DNA of 34,729 nt, from assembly GCF_018638295.1 (NCBI RefSeq), contig NZ_JABTTS010000045.1, positions 1 to 34,729 on the forward strand, written 5' to 3'. The position numbers were made by a program, and so were the translations under genes. Origin of the DNA: Streptomyces sp. CHD11 (GTDB lineage: Bacteria; Actinomycetota; Actinomycetes; Streptomycetales; Streptomycetaceae). The notes under the pieces were generated by a model. The model saw only the letters and a program-made list of their open reading frames with translations. It did no database searches and was not told where the DNA came from. Positions 7,030 to 18,131 of this stretch are shown one piece after another. Every line of letters starts with the position of its first letter. The first letter of the stretch is position 1.

Positions 7030-10000
7030 CTACGAGTGCGACCGCAGCAGCGTCCGCATCGTCCGCATCGCCACCGACAGGTTGGCGAGATCGAACGCGT
7101 CGGAGCTGTGGATCTCCTCCAGGGTGACGCGGGCCCGGCCCAGCAGCGCCGCGTTCTTCTGCTCCCACACCTCGAAGCGCTGCTGCGGCGTCGACGAGCC
7201 GTTGCCCACCGCCAGCACGTCCGCGGTCACCGCCGCGTGCGCCGCGTACAGGTCCTCGCGGATCGCCGCGCGGGCCATGGACTGCCAGCGGTCGGCGCGC
7301 GGCAGCTCGACGATGCGGTCCATCAGCTGGGTGATGCGCAGCCGGTCACCGAGGTCGTAGTACACCTCGGCGACGTCCAGCGGCTCCTTGCCCGTCCGGT
7401 CGGCCACCGACACGATGTCGAGGGCCGGGAAGGCGGAGGAGAACCCGGCGACCCGGGTGGCGAGCTCGTCCGGCACCCCGGCGTCGCTCAGCTCGTCGTA
7501 GATCTTCTGGTACCAGTCGAGGTCCGCGCCGCGCAGCAGCTTCGGCAGCTGCGACCACACCTGCTCGACCCGCTCGGCGAAGAACTCCACCGTCTCCGCC
7601 AGCTCCAGCGGCTGCTGCCGGTTGTTGAGCAGCCAGCGCGTGCCCCGCTCCACCAGACGGCGCGAGTGCAGCCGCAGGCGGGTCTGGACCGCCGCGTCGA
7701 CCTTGTTGTCGAGCGCCTCGACCCCGTCCCACACCAGTGAGGAGCGGAAGATGGCGCGGGCCGCGGTCTGCGCCCGGACGATCTCCTCCAGGGACGCCCC
7801 GGTCTCCTCGCGCATCCGGTGCAGATACGTCGTACCGCCCGTGTTGACCGTGTCGTTGACCAGCACCGTGGTGGTGATCTCGCGGCGCAGCGGGTGGCTG
7901 TCGATCTGCTCGGCGAACCGCTCGCGCAGCGCGGACGGGAAGTAGGCGTGCAGCAGCCCCTTCAGGTACGGGTCGTCGGGCAGCGAGGTGTGCAGCAGCT
8001 CCTCGGCCACCGTGATCTTCGTGTACGCGAGCAGGACCGCCGTCTCCGGTCCGGTCAGACCCTGCCCGGCGGAGAGCCGCTCGCGGATCTGGCGGTCGGT
8101 GGGCAGGAACTCAAGCGCCCGGTCCAGATGCCCCTCGCGCACCAGGTGCTTCAGGAAGCGCTGCTGCGCGTGCAGCATGTCCTTGGACTGGGCCAGCGCG
8201 TTGGCGATCGCCGTGTTCTGCGCGTAGTTGGAGCGCAGCACCATGGCGCCGACCTCGTCGGTCATCTCGGCGAGCAGCTTGTTGCGCTGCTTGACGGTCA
8301 TGTCGCCTTCCTTGACCAGACCGTTCAGCAGGATCTTGATGTTCACCTCGTGGTCGGAGGTGTCCACGCCGGCGCTGTTGTCGATCGCGTCGGAGTTGAG
8401 CCGGCCGCCGTGCAGCGCGAACTCGATCCGGCCGAGCTGGGTCATGCCCAGGTTGCCGCCCTCGCCGACGACGGCGACCCGCAGGTCCTTGCCGTCGACC
8501 CGGATGGCGTCGTTGCCCTTGTCGCCGACGTCGGCGTTGGACTCCGTCGACGCCTTGACGTAGGTGCCGATGCCGCCGTTCCACAGCAGGTCCACCGGCG
8601 ACGTGAGGATCGCCTTCATCAGGTCCGCCGGGGTCATCTTGGTGACGCCGGGCTCGATGCCGAGGGCCTCGCGGATCTGGGCGTTGACCGGAACGGACTT
8701 GGCGCTGCGCGGGAAGATCCCGCCGCCGGCCGAGAGCAGCTCGGTGCTGTAGTCGGCCCAGGAGCTGCGCGGCAGCTCGAACAGACGGCGGCGCTCGGCG
8801 TAGGAGACGGCCGCGTCCGGGTCCGGGTCGATGAAGATGTGCCGGTGGTCGAAGGCCGCCACCAGGCGGATGTGCTCGCTGAGCAGCATGCCGTTGCCGA
8901 ACACGTCACCGGACATGTCGCCGATGCCGACGACCGTGAAGTCCTGGCTCTGGGTGTCCACGCCCAGCTCCCGGAAGTGCCGCTTGACGGACTCCCAGGC
9001 GCCGCGGGCGGTGATGCCCATGCCCTTGTGGTCGTAGCCCGCCGAGCCGCCGGAGGCGAAGGCGTCACCGAGCCAGAAGTTGTAGGACTCGGCGACGTCG
9101 TTGGCGATGTCCGAGAACTTCGCGGTCCCCTTGTCGGCGGCGACGACGAGATAGGTGTCGTCCTCGTCGTGCCGGACGACGTCCACCGGGTGCACGACCT
9201 CGCCGGCCACCATGTTGTCGGTGATGTCGAGCAGCGCCGAGATGAAGGTCCGGTAGCTGGCGATGCCCTCCGCCATCCAGGCGTCCCGGTCGGCGTTCGG
9301 GTCGGGGAGCTGCTTGGCGACGAAGCCGCCCTTGGCGCCGACCGGCACGATGACGGTGTTCTTCACCATCTGCGCCTTGACCAGGCCGAGGATCTCGGTG
9401 CGGAAGTCCTCCCGGCGGTCCGACCAGCGCAGACCACCGCGCGCGACCTTGCCGAAGCGCAGGTGCACGCCCTCGACGCGCGGCGAGTACACCCAGATCT
9501 CGAAGGCCGGGCGCGGCGCGGGGAGGTCGGGGATGGCCGTCGGGTCGAACTTCATGGAGACGTAGTCGTGCGGCACTCCGCCGCTCGCCTCCTGGAAGAA
9601 GTTGGTGCGCAGCGTCGCCTTGATGACGGTGAGGAAGGAGCGCAGGATGCGGTCCTCGTCCAGCGAGGCCACCTGGTCGAGGGCGGCGTCGACCTCCTCC
9701 AGCAGGGCGTCCACCAGTTCGTACCCGGCGCGCTGCCGGTCCGGCGACATCCGCGCCTCGAAGAGGGAGACGAGCAGCCGGGTGGTGTGGACGTTGTGGC
9801 GGAGGGTGTCCTCCATGTAGTCCTGGCTGAAGGTGGAACCCGCCTGGCGCAGGTACTTGGCGTACGCGCGCAGCACCATGGCCTGCCGCCAGGACAGCCC
9901 GGCGCTCAGCACCAGGGCGTTGAACCCGTCGTTCTCCGCCTTGCCGGTCCAGGTCGCCGCGAAGGTGTCCTGGAACCGCTCACGGGCGTCGCCGCCGAGG

Positions 10001-11982
10001 TAGTCCAGGCCGCCGCCCGGCGCCTTGGGCATGCGCAGGCCGAAGTCGTAGATCCACGCCACGCTCCGGTCCGAGCAGCGCAGCTCGTACGGCCGCTCGT
10101 CGACGACCTCGACGCCGAGCCGCTGGAGCACGGGCAGAACCGCGGAGAGGGAGACGGCCTCGCCCTTGCGGTAGATCTTGAAGCGGCGCTCCTCGGGAGC
10201 GGCGCCCACCGGCTCGTACAGGCTGAGCTCGAAGTCCCGCTGTTCGTCCAGGAGTTCGACGCGGGCCAGGTCGGCGACCGCGCTGCGCGGGGAGTGGTCG
10301 GCCTTGTAGCCCTCGGTGAAGGCGCCCGCGTATCGGCGCAGCAGTTCGGCGGCGCGCTCCTCACCGAACTCGGCGTTCAGCGCCTCGCCGAAGCCGTCGG
10401 CCCAGGAACGGGCGGCCTCGACGAGCCGGGCCTCGATGCGGTGCTTCTCGGCGTCGGAGAGCTGCGGCAGCTCGGTGCCCCGCGGGACGCGGACCACGAA
10501 GTGCAGCCGGGAGAGGACGGACTCGGTGTTGCGGGCCGTGAAGTCGACGGCGGTGCCGCCGAGCTCCTCCTTGAGGATGTCGATGATCCGCAGGCGCACA
10601 CCGGTGGTGTAGCGGTCGCGCGGCAGGTAGACCAGGGCGGAGTAGTAGCGCCCGTATTCGTCCTGGCGCAGGTAGAGCCGGAGCCGGCGGCGCTCCTGGA
10701 GGTAGAGCACCGAGGTGACGATGGCCTGGAGCTCATCGGCCGGCGTCTGGAACAGCTCGTCGCGCGGGTAGGTCTCCAGGATCTGGAGCAGGTCGCGCCC
10801 GTCATGGCTGTGCGGGGAGAAGCCGGCCCGCTCCAGGACCTCCTCGACCTTGCGCCGGATCACCGGCACCCGGCGCACGGACTCGGTGTAGGCGGCGGAC
10901 GAGAACAGACCGAGGAAGCGGCGCTCACCGACGACGTTGCCGTCCGCGTCGAACTTCTTGACCCCGATGTAGTCCAGGTACGACGGCCGGTGCACGGTGG
11001 CCCGGCTGTTCGCCTTGGTCAGCACCAGCACCTTGTGCTCGCGCGCCTTGGCGCGGGCGTCGGCGGGCAGCCGCTCGAACGACGCGCTGACCGGCTGGCT
11101 GTCCTCGGGGGCGAGCTGCGGGTCGGAGCGCAGGATGCCGAGACCGGTGCCGGGAAGGGCGACCAGCGAGTCGTCCTCGCGCAGCTCGTACTCCCGGTAG
11201 CCGAGGAAGGTGAAGTGGTCGTCGGCGAGCCAGTGCAGCAGCTCGCGGGCCTCCTCCACCTGCGGGGCGGTCACATCGGCGGGGACGGGCTCCTCGGACA
11301 GCGCCTCGGCGAGCGAGGTCGCGGCCTGCCGCATCTTGCCCCAGTCCTCGACTGCCTCGCGGACGTCGGACAGAACGCGCAGCAGGTCGGAGGTGATCTG
11401 CTTGAGGTCGCCGCGATCGGTCTCGCGGTCGATCTCCACATGGATCCAGGACTCGACGTGCGCGTCGTGCGGAAGGCCGCGCACGTCCTGGGGGAGGTCG
11501 CCGCCGACCGGGGCGGTGAGCATCTCGATCAGCTTGCCGGTGACGTCCCGGCGGACCACGACCTGCGGGTGGATGACGACATGGATGCCACGGCCCTGGC
11601 GGGTCAGCTCATTGGTGACCGAGTCGACCAGGAAGGGCATGTCGTCGGTGACCACCTCGACGACGGAGTGGCTGCACGTCCAGCCGTTCTGCTCCACGGT
11701 CGGGGTGTGGACCCGGACGCTGGCGGTGCCCTGGGGGCGGCTCTCGGCGAGCCGGAAGTGCGAGAAGGCGGCTCCGAAGACGTCGACCGGGTCGCGGTCC
11801 GTCAGGTCCTCGGGGGCGGTGTGCAGGTAGTAGCGCTGGAGGAACTCGAGCACGGTGTCCCGGTCGGGCATGCCCTTGTCGATCGTCCCAGTCGGCAGGT
11901 TTCCCCCGGCCGGGCTGTTCTCAGCAACCCGGGCGGCCCTGTCGAGCAGCTCGGCCTTGGCTTCGTCCAGCTTGGTCTGCAT
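7030..11982 (-). CDS. gdh: NAD-specific glutamate dehydrogenase, large (180-kDa) class
   Basis: This 1650-residue protein oxidatively deaminates L-glutamate to 2-oxoglutarate and ammonia with NAD+, a catabolic link between nitrogen and carbon metabolism. The length and sequence match the GDH-180 (Bac_GDH) class, first described in Streptomyces clavuligerus. A long N-terminal regulatory half (about 1-700), with ACT-like stretches around VDSVTNELTRQGRGIHVVIH, precedes the catalytic core. In that core I see VKAQMVKNTVIVPVGAKGGF (about residues 870-890, with the substrate-binding Lys), DMSGDVFGNGMLLSEHIRLV, and the dinucleotide-binding part with NLGMTQLGRIEFALHGGRLN (about 1175-1195). The ATG at 11982 has AGGAG and AGAGG ribosome-site candidates within 12 nt upstream. 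It stands alone, bounded by its terminator. The long open frame on the opposite strand is a codon-bias shadow. Confidence 0.95.
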   Translation of the reverse strand: MQTKLDEAKAELLDRAARVAENSPAGGNLPTGTIDKGMPDRDTVLEFLQRYYLHTAPEDLTDRDPVDVFGAAFSHFRLAESRPQGTASVRVHTPTVEQNGWTCSHSVVEVVTDDMPFLVDSVTNELTRQGRGIHVVIHPQVVVRRDVTGKLIEMLTAPVGGDLPQDVRGLPHDAHVESWIHVEIDRETDRGDLKQITSDLLRVLSDVREAVEDWGKMRQAATSLAEALSEEPVPADVTAPQVEEARELLHWLADDHFTFLGYREYELREDDSLVALPGTGLGILRSDPQLAPEDSQPVSASFERLPADARAKAREHKVLVLTKANSRATVHRPSYLDYIGVKKFDADGNVVGERRFLGLFSSAAYTESVRRVPVIRRKVEEVLERAGFSPHSHDGRDLLQILETYPRDELFQTPADELQAIVTSVLYLQERRRLRLYLRQDEYGRYYSALVYLPRDRYTTGVRLRIIDILKEELGGTAVDFTARNTESVLSRLHFVVRVPRGTELPQLSDAEKHRIEARLVEAARSWADGFGEALNAEFGEERAAELLRRYAGAFTEGYKADHSPRSAVADLARVELLDEQRDFELSLYEPVGAAPEERRFKIYRKGEAVSLSAVLPVLQRLGVEVVDERPYELRCSDRSVAWIYDFGLRMPKAPGGGLDYLGGDARERFQDTFAATWTGKAENDGFNALVLSAGLSWRQAMVLRAYAKYLRQAGSTFSQDYMEDTLRHNVHTTRLLVSLFEARMSPDRQRAGYELVDALLEEVDAALDQVASLDEDRILRSFLTVIKATLRTNFFQEASGGVPHDYVSMKFDPTAIPDLPAPRPAFEIWVYSPRVEGVHLRFGKVARGGLRWSDRREDFRTEILGLVKAQMVKNTVIVPVGAKGGFVAKQLPDPNADRDAWMAEGIASYRTFISALLDITDNMVAGEVVHPVDVVRHDEDDTYLVVAADKGTAKFSDIANDVAESYNFWLGDAFASGGSAGYDHKGMGITARGAWESVKRHFRELGVDTQSQDFTVVGIGDMSGDVFGNGMLLSEHIRLVAAFDHRHIFIDPDPDAAVSYAERRRLFELPRSSWADYSTELLSAGGGIFPRSAKSVPVNAQIREALGIEPGVTKMTPADLMKAILTSPVDLLWNGGIGTYVKASTESNADVGDKGNDAIRVDGKDLRVAVVGEGGNLGMTQLGRIEFALHGGRLNSDAIDNSAGVDTSDHEVNIKILLNGLVKEGDMTVKQRNKLLAEMTDEVGAMVLRSNYAQNTAIANALAQSKDMLHAQQRFLKHLVREGHLDRALEFLPTDRQIRERLSAGQGLTGPETAVLLAYTKITVAEELLHTSLPDDPYLKGLLHAYFPSALRERFAEQIDSHPLRREITTTVLVNDTVNTGGTTYLHRMREETGASLEEIVRAQTAARAIFRSSLVWDGVEALDNKVDAAVQTRLRLHSRRLVERGTRWLLNNRQQPLELAETVEFFAERVEQVWSQLPKLLRGADLDWYQKIYDELSDAGVPDELATRVAGFSSAFPALDIVSVADRTGKEPLDVAEVYYDLGDRLRITQLMDRIVELPRADRWQSMARAAIREDLYAAHAAVTADVLAVGNGSSTPQQRFEVWEQKNAALLGRARVTLEEIHSSDAFDLANLSVAMRTMRTLLRSHS

Positions 11983-12471
11983 GGTCCTCTGGCTCCTGTC
12001 GCGCGCCGTTGCGTGACGTAGAAGGAAGTACTGGTTCCGACCCAGCGGTGCGGTGGTACGACACGGGGTGTCCGGTCTGTGCCGACGCTATGCCGCGAGG
12101 TGAGACGAGCGGGGGCTTCTCGGCCGAATTCGATGCGATCGGCGTGTGTGACTCTGCTCTCGGTGACGCCTGCCCCCTGGGGGCACGCCGCATACCGGGC
12201 CGCCCGCGAAGATCAGCGACTGTCACCCGGTCACGGATGTCGTCCGTGCTCGCCGGGCGCACAGCAGGGACACCGAAGTCCCCGCGAACTATCGCGCTGA
12301 TCACGCCACCCAGGCTATCGCTCCTGCCGGGGCCCCCGTCATGAGCCGTATGTGTACAAAACAGGGGCACGAACTTTGACGTTCTGCACAGTGCGCTTCA
12401 CTCCGGCGAGCCCTATGACGCGCGCGGGTCCTCCCGCCGACCGCGCCCGGCGGACATCCGCCCCGGTCCCG
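11983..12471. other. Intergenic region upstream of the glutamate dehydrogenase gene
   Basis: The 489 bp between the dehydrogenase start and the end of the HAD gene hold no gene I can support. Short frames on both strands lack ribosome sites and family resemblance. A relatively AT-rich patch at about 12345-12405 (around GTGTACAAAACAGG and GAACTTTGACGTTC) is the likeliest regulatory area for the minus-strand dehydrogenase, but I found no good -35/-10 pair. A weak hairpin, CCGCCG/CGGCGG (12434-12453), could end the HAD transcript. Confidence 0.6.
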
Positions 12472-13143
12472 TCAGGCCGCCGCCACCAGCCGCTCGGCCT
12501 CCACGACCGCCTCTCCCAGCGTGTCCACCACCGGGACTCCCACCGCCTCCAGGCCGGCCCGCCCGTGGGACCCCCCGGTGTACAGCACCGCCCGCGCTCC
12601 CACGTGCCGCGCGGCCAGCGCGTCGTCGGCCGCGTCGCCGATCACCACCGTGCGCGCCGGGTCGACCCCGGTCAGCGCTTCGAGGTGGCGCACCATGTGC
12701 TCCGCCTTGCTGCCCCCGGACGGTCCGGTCCGCCCCTCGACCCGGACGAAGTGGGGTTCGATCCCGAAGCCCCGCACCAGCGGGACCAGGTCCTCGTGCC
12801 CGTACAGGCTGAGGATCGACTGGCTGCGGCCGGCCTCCGTCCATCCCGCCAGCAGATCCACCACGCCCTCGGCGAGCCCGCACCGCATCCGGCGCTCGGT
12901 GTAGTGGCGGTGGAAGGTGCCGTCCATCAGCGCCCACTCGGCCTCGGTCGGCAGCCGCCCCATGAGCCGCTCGTAGAACTTCGGCACCGGCACGCAGTAC
13001 AGCTCCCGGTACCGCTCCAGCGTGAGCGGCTCCAGCCCCAGCTCGGCGAAGGCCGCGTTCGTCGCCCCGATGACCGCGTCGACGTCGTGGAACAGCGTGC
13101 CGTTCCAGTCCCAGACGATGTGCGCGTCCGTGTGCGTCCCCAT
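12472..13143 (-). CDS. HAD-superfamily hydrolase with a DxNGT nucleophile motif
   Basis: This 223-residue phosphatase-like protein is of the phosphoglycolate-phosphatase/beta-phosphoglucomutase subfamily. Motif I is VWDWNGTLF, with nucleophile Asp12 and Asn14 where Asp is usual. Motif II is a Ser in QSILSLYG, motif III a Lys in GGSKAEHM, and motif IV is VVIGDAADDALAARHVGA. A helical cap lies between motifs I and II (about residues 20-100). I chose the ATG at 13143 because the frame open further upstream would overlap the preceding gene and has no homology-like sequence before MGTHTDAHIVWDWNG. The DUF6912-like gene ends 47 bp upstream on the same strand, so the two may be co-transcribed. The substrate is unknown. 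Confidence 0.85.
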   Translation of the reverse strand: MGTHTDAHIVWDWNGTLFHDVDAVIGATNAAFAELGLEPLTLERYRELYCVPVPKFYERLMGRLPTEAEWALMDGTFHRHYTERRMRCGLAEGVVDLLAGWTEAGRSQSILSLYGHEDLVPLVRGFGIEPHFVRVEGRTGPSGGSKAEHMVRHLEALTGVDPARTVVIGDAADDALAARHVGARAVLYTGGSHGRAGLEAVGVPVVDTLGEAVVEAERLVAAA

Positions 13144-13190
13144 GTCCGGATAAGTTACCCGCCGCCACTGACATACGACAGAACCGCAGC

Positions 13191-13697
13191 TCAGCCCAGC
13201 AGGCTGGGGATCTCCTGGGTGGCGTACCACAGCAGCTCGTGGTCCTCCGCACCGTCGACGGCGAACCGCGCGTCGTCGTCGCCGCCGTCCGCCGCGGGCA
13301 GCGCCTTCGCCGCGGCCGTCACGTCCGCCTCCGCCTCCGCCGCGTCCACGTGCACCGCGGCCGCCTCGGCCAGCCGTACGGCCCCGGCGACCCGCACCTC
13401 ACCGAGCGCGGCCGGGTCGAGGCCCCGGTCCGGGTCCGGCCGGGCCGTCCCGTCGGCCACGTCGACGGCGACCACGACCCGGCGCCGCGGCGCACCGGCG
13501 TCCGCCGCCAGCAGCCGCAGCGAGGCCAGCGCGGCGCGGCCGAGCGCGGCGTACTCCAGCTCCTCGAGGTCGTCGGAGACGTACCACTCGCGCAGCGCGG
13601 GGGTCACCGCGTAGGCGGCGAACGGCCCGTCCGCGAGCCGGCCCGTCCGGTACGCCTCGGCGAGCCCGGGGAGGGTCAGGGGGACGTAGACGCGCAT
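13191..13697 (-). CDS. Conserved actinobacterial protein of unknown function (DUF6912-like)
   Basis: This 168-residue acidic, Ala-rich protein has no signal peptide or membrane segment. It opens with MRVYVPLTLPGLAEAY and contains YAVTPALREWYVSDDLEELE (about residues 29-48), which I associate with a small conserved family found across Streptomyces and other actinobacteria. The ending, HELLWYATQEIPSLL, also looks conserved. I know of no biochemical role. The start at 13697 is the only one consistent with the conserved N-terminus. Two 14-bp direct repeats sit 17-49 bp upstream of it. It probably shares a transcript with the HAD gene. Confidence 0.72.
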   Translation of the reverse strand: MRVYVPLTLPGLAEAYRTGRLADGPFAAYAVTPALREWYVSDDLEELEYAALGRAALASLRLLAADAGAPRRRVVVAVDVADGTARPDPDRGLDPAALGEVRVAGAVRLAEAAAVHVDAAEAEADVTAAAKALPAADGGDDDARFAVDGAEDHELLWYATQEIPSLLG

Positions 13698-13713
13698 GGC
13701 CGGCCACTTTCGT

Positions 13714-13746
13714 GTGATCGGGAGCTCCGCAGGTGATCGGGAGCTC
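13714..13746. repeat. Two 14-bp direct repeats upstream of the DUF6912-like gene (possible operator)
   Basis: GTGATCGGGAGCTC occurs at 13714-13727 and again at 13733-13746, a 19-bp period. The pair lies just upstream of the minus-strand start at 13697, where a promoter or its operator would be expected. The repeat is exact in both copies. Function is inferred from position only. Confidence 0.6.
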
Positions 13747-13924
13747 TCAGGGGCCCCTCAGGATACGTCCCGGTGTCCCCCATCGGGTCCCCGCCCACAC
13801 CCCCGCAGCCGTCAACCTCCGTCCCGGATGTCACCCCGTACAGCCGCCCGGGCGGGGCCCGGCAGTCCCGCCGATCACTCGGATAAGTGAATCCCGACGG
13901 CACTCCGACCCGCCTTCGCGCTCC

Positions 13925-13954
13925 TTGCCTCCGCCCACGGCCGCCCCGTACAAG
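13925..13954 (+). promoter_or_regulatory. Candidate promoter for the Rv3235-like gene
   Basis: TTGCCT (13925-13930) and TACAAG (13949-13954) are separated by 18 nt and lie about 87 bp before the ATG at 14042. This is a plausible but unproven vegetative-type pair. The spacing is slightly long, and the last position of the -10 is not the consensus T. Confidence 0.25.
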
Positions 13955-14041
13955 ATCCCCGACCGCAAGTTACCGTCCGGTACGCCAGGCTTCCCCCGCC
14001 GGCCCCGGGCCCGTCGAACGGGATCCCCCTTGAACAAGGTC

Positions 14042-14887
14042 ATGACCCGGCACCGCCGCCTGCCCCGTCCTGCCGGCCGTACGGTTCCGGCCCCCGCCGC
14101 CACCTCCCCTCACCGGCCCGCGGAAGGGCCCGCCGTCGCCCCGGGCGGGCCGTCCCCGGCAGGCGGGACCCCGCGCACCCCGGCCGACCGGTCCCCCGTC
14201 GTGCCGCCCCGTCCCTCCGCGGCGACCGCCACCCACCTCTCCCCTCCGGGTGCCGGCGGCACCCGGCCCTCGCCCACGGGCACCGCCCCGCCCCGCACCC
14301 CCGCCACCAGGACCGCCCCCGCTCCCTCCCCCGGCGGGCGCAGGCCGGCGGCCGGAGGCCTGACCCGGCGGCCCGCCGACAACCGTCCCGCGGGCCGCGC
14401 CGCCCGGGGCCGGGGACCTGCCGCCCCGGGCACGGAGACACCGGCCCGCGGCACCCGGACGGTGCCGGAGGCCGGCCGCGCCCCGCTCCTCGTCCCGCGC
14501 GCCGGTGAACGGCCCACCCGCCGCCCCGCCGTCCCGCCGCCGCTGCCCACCGACCGCTTCGCCGAGCTGCTCCTCGCCGTCCTCAGCGGGCAGCGCCCCG
14601 TGCACGCGATGCTGCGGCACACGGCGGGCCAGGCCTACGACGAACTCATCCGGCTCGCGGAAAGCGGGCCGCTGCGCACCCGGGGTGCCCGCCCCGTCGT
14701 GCGCGACATCGGCTGGTTCGAGCCCCGGGAGGGAGCCATCGAGGCGTTCGCGCGGATCGGCGCCGGGGACAGGCTGCGCGCCATGGCCTTCCGCCTGGAA
14801 CAGGGCCGTGATCTGCGCTGGCGCTGCACCGCCGTCGAGCTGGGCGGCCCCCGCCCGCGGCACCCGCGCCGCGCGGGCGCCCACTGA
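14042..14887 (+). CDS. Rv3235-family protein (DUF6459-like) with long disordered N-terminus
   Basis: This 281-residue protein is divergent from DUF6912 and convergent with secA. Residues 1 to about 170 are almost only Pro, Ala, Arg, Gly and Thr and must be unstructured. The folded part is at the end. It runs from RFAELLLAVLSGQRPVHAML through AYDELIRLAE and RPVVRDIGWFEPREGAIEAF to the terminal strand LRWRCTAVELG. This matches the small actinobacterial family that includes M. tuberculosis Rv3235, which is also encoded close to secA. The ATG at 14042 has AAGG 2 nt upstream, a weak site; the start within the disordered stretch is uncertain. No function is established. The position suggests, but does not show, a link to secretion. 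Confidence 0.75.
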   Translation: MTRHRRLPRPAGRTVPAPAATSPHRPAEGPAVAPGGPSPAGGTPRTPADRSPVVPPRPSAATATHLSPPGAGGTRPSPTGTAPPRTPATRTAPAPSPGGRRPAAGGLTRRPADNRPAGRAARGRGPAAPGTETPARGTRTVPEAGRAPLLVPRAGERPTRRPAVPPPLPTDRFAELLLAVLSGQRPVHAMLRHTAGQAYDELIRLAESGPLRTRGARPVVRDIGWFEPREGAIEAFARIGAGDRLRAMAFRLEQGRDLRWRCTAVELGGPRPRHPRRAGAH

Positions 14888-14931
14888 GCCTTGGCCCACG
14901 CCCGAGCGGCCCCGGCCCGCCCGCCCCACGC

Positions 14932-14967
14932 CCGAGGGCCGGACACCCTGGAGTGTCCGGCCCTCGG
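14932..14967. terminator. Bidirectional hairpin terminator between the Rv3235-like gene and secA
   Basis: CCGAGGGCCGGACAC (14932-14946) and GTGTCCGGCCCTCGG (14953-14967) pair perfectly over 15 bp with the 6-nt loop CCTGGA. It lies midway between two converging stop codons (14887 and 15007), so it can terminate both transcripts. Confidence 0.9.
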
Positions 14968-15006
14968 CCTGCTCGCACAGCCGCTCCGGTCCGGGAGCGG
15001 CACCGC

Positions 15007-17853
<2,847 letters not shown>

Positions 17854-18052
17854 GGGGGTTGGTCTCCTTGCCGGTCGGGCCTGGGACGGTCGGTTTCCAT
17901 TTCACTGGCTGAGCAACGGCCATCGTATGCGAGGACCCCGCCACGCCGGGAGGCCTGCCGCGGGGTGACCGTCGGCTGCTCCCCATCCGCGTCACGGCTG
18001 CCTCGAAGGAACAACGCCCGGGGCCGCCGGATGGTGCCGCACCGGCCCGGCC

Positions 18053-18073
18053 GATCACACCGGAGGTGATCAC
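18053..18073. promoter_or_regulatory. Inverted repeat in the secA upstream region (possible operator)
   Basis: GATCAC (18053-18058) and GTGATC (18066-18071) form a 6-bp dyad around a 7-nt spacer; the right arm extends to the palindrome GTGATCAC. The same stretch contains GGAGGTGATC (18062-18071), a full match to the anti-Shine-Dalgarno end of 16S rRNA. No start codon lies at a normal distance after it. The site is between divergent secA and the acetyltransferase gene. Confidence 0.35.
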
Positions 18074-18131
18074 GTACTCACGCACGGCGAGAGGGATGGC
18101 GCCCCGCCCGCCGCGTGAGCAGAATCGGCCG

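Larger units (their letters stand above)
13698..14041. other. Divergent intergenic region
   Basis: These 344 bp separate the DUF6912-like gene (minus) from the Rv3235-like gene (plus). They contain a pair of 14-bp direct repeats near the left edge and a candidate plus-strand promoter at 13925-13954. I see no gene. The frame open through this stretch into the Rv3235-like gene has atypical composition and no ribosome site before 14042. Confidence 0.65.

Noticed and set aside
7819..12021. A 1400-codon open frame on the plus strand opposite the glutamate dehydrogenase gene
   Set aside because: It mirrors the dehydrogenase codons (third-position G/C bias prevents stops in this antisense frame), its product is Val/Leu/Asp/Arg low-complexity, and it has no recognisable domain.
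11921..12370. Possible 149-residue minus-strand gene upstream of the dehydrogenase
   Set aside because: It overlaps the dehydrogenase start in another frame, lacks a ribosome site and shows no family-like sequence or coding periodicity.
13733..14041. N-terminal extension of the Rv3235-like protein by up to 103 residues
   Set aside because: The extension has no ribosome site, spans the candidate promoter and direct repeat, and has atypical composition.
17900..17960. secA promoter with -10 TACGAT at 17922-17927 (minus strand)
   Set aside because: The -10 is good, but at 16-18 nt spacing the -35 position reads CCCGGC or TCCCGG, far from consensus, so I do not call it.
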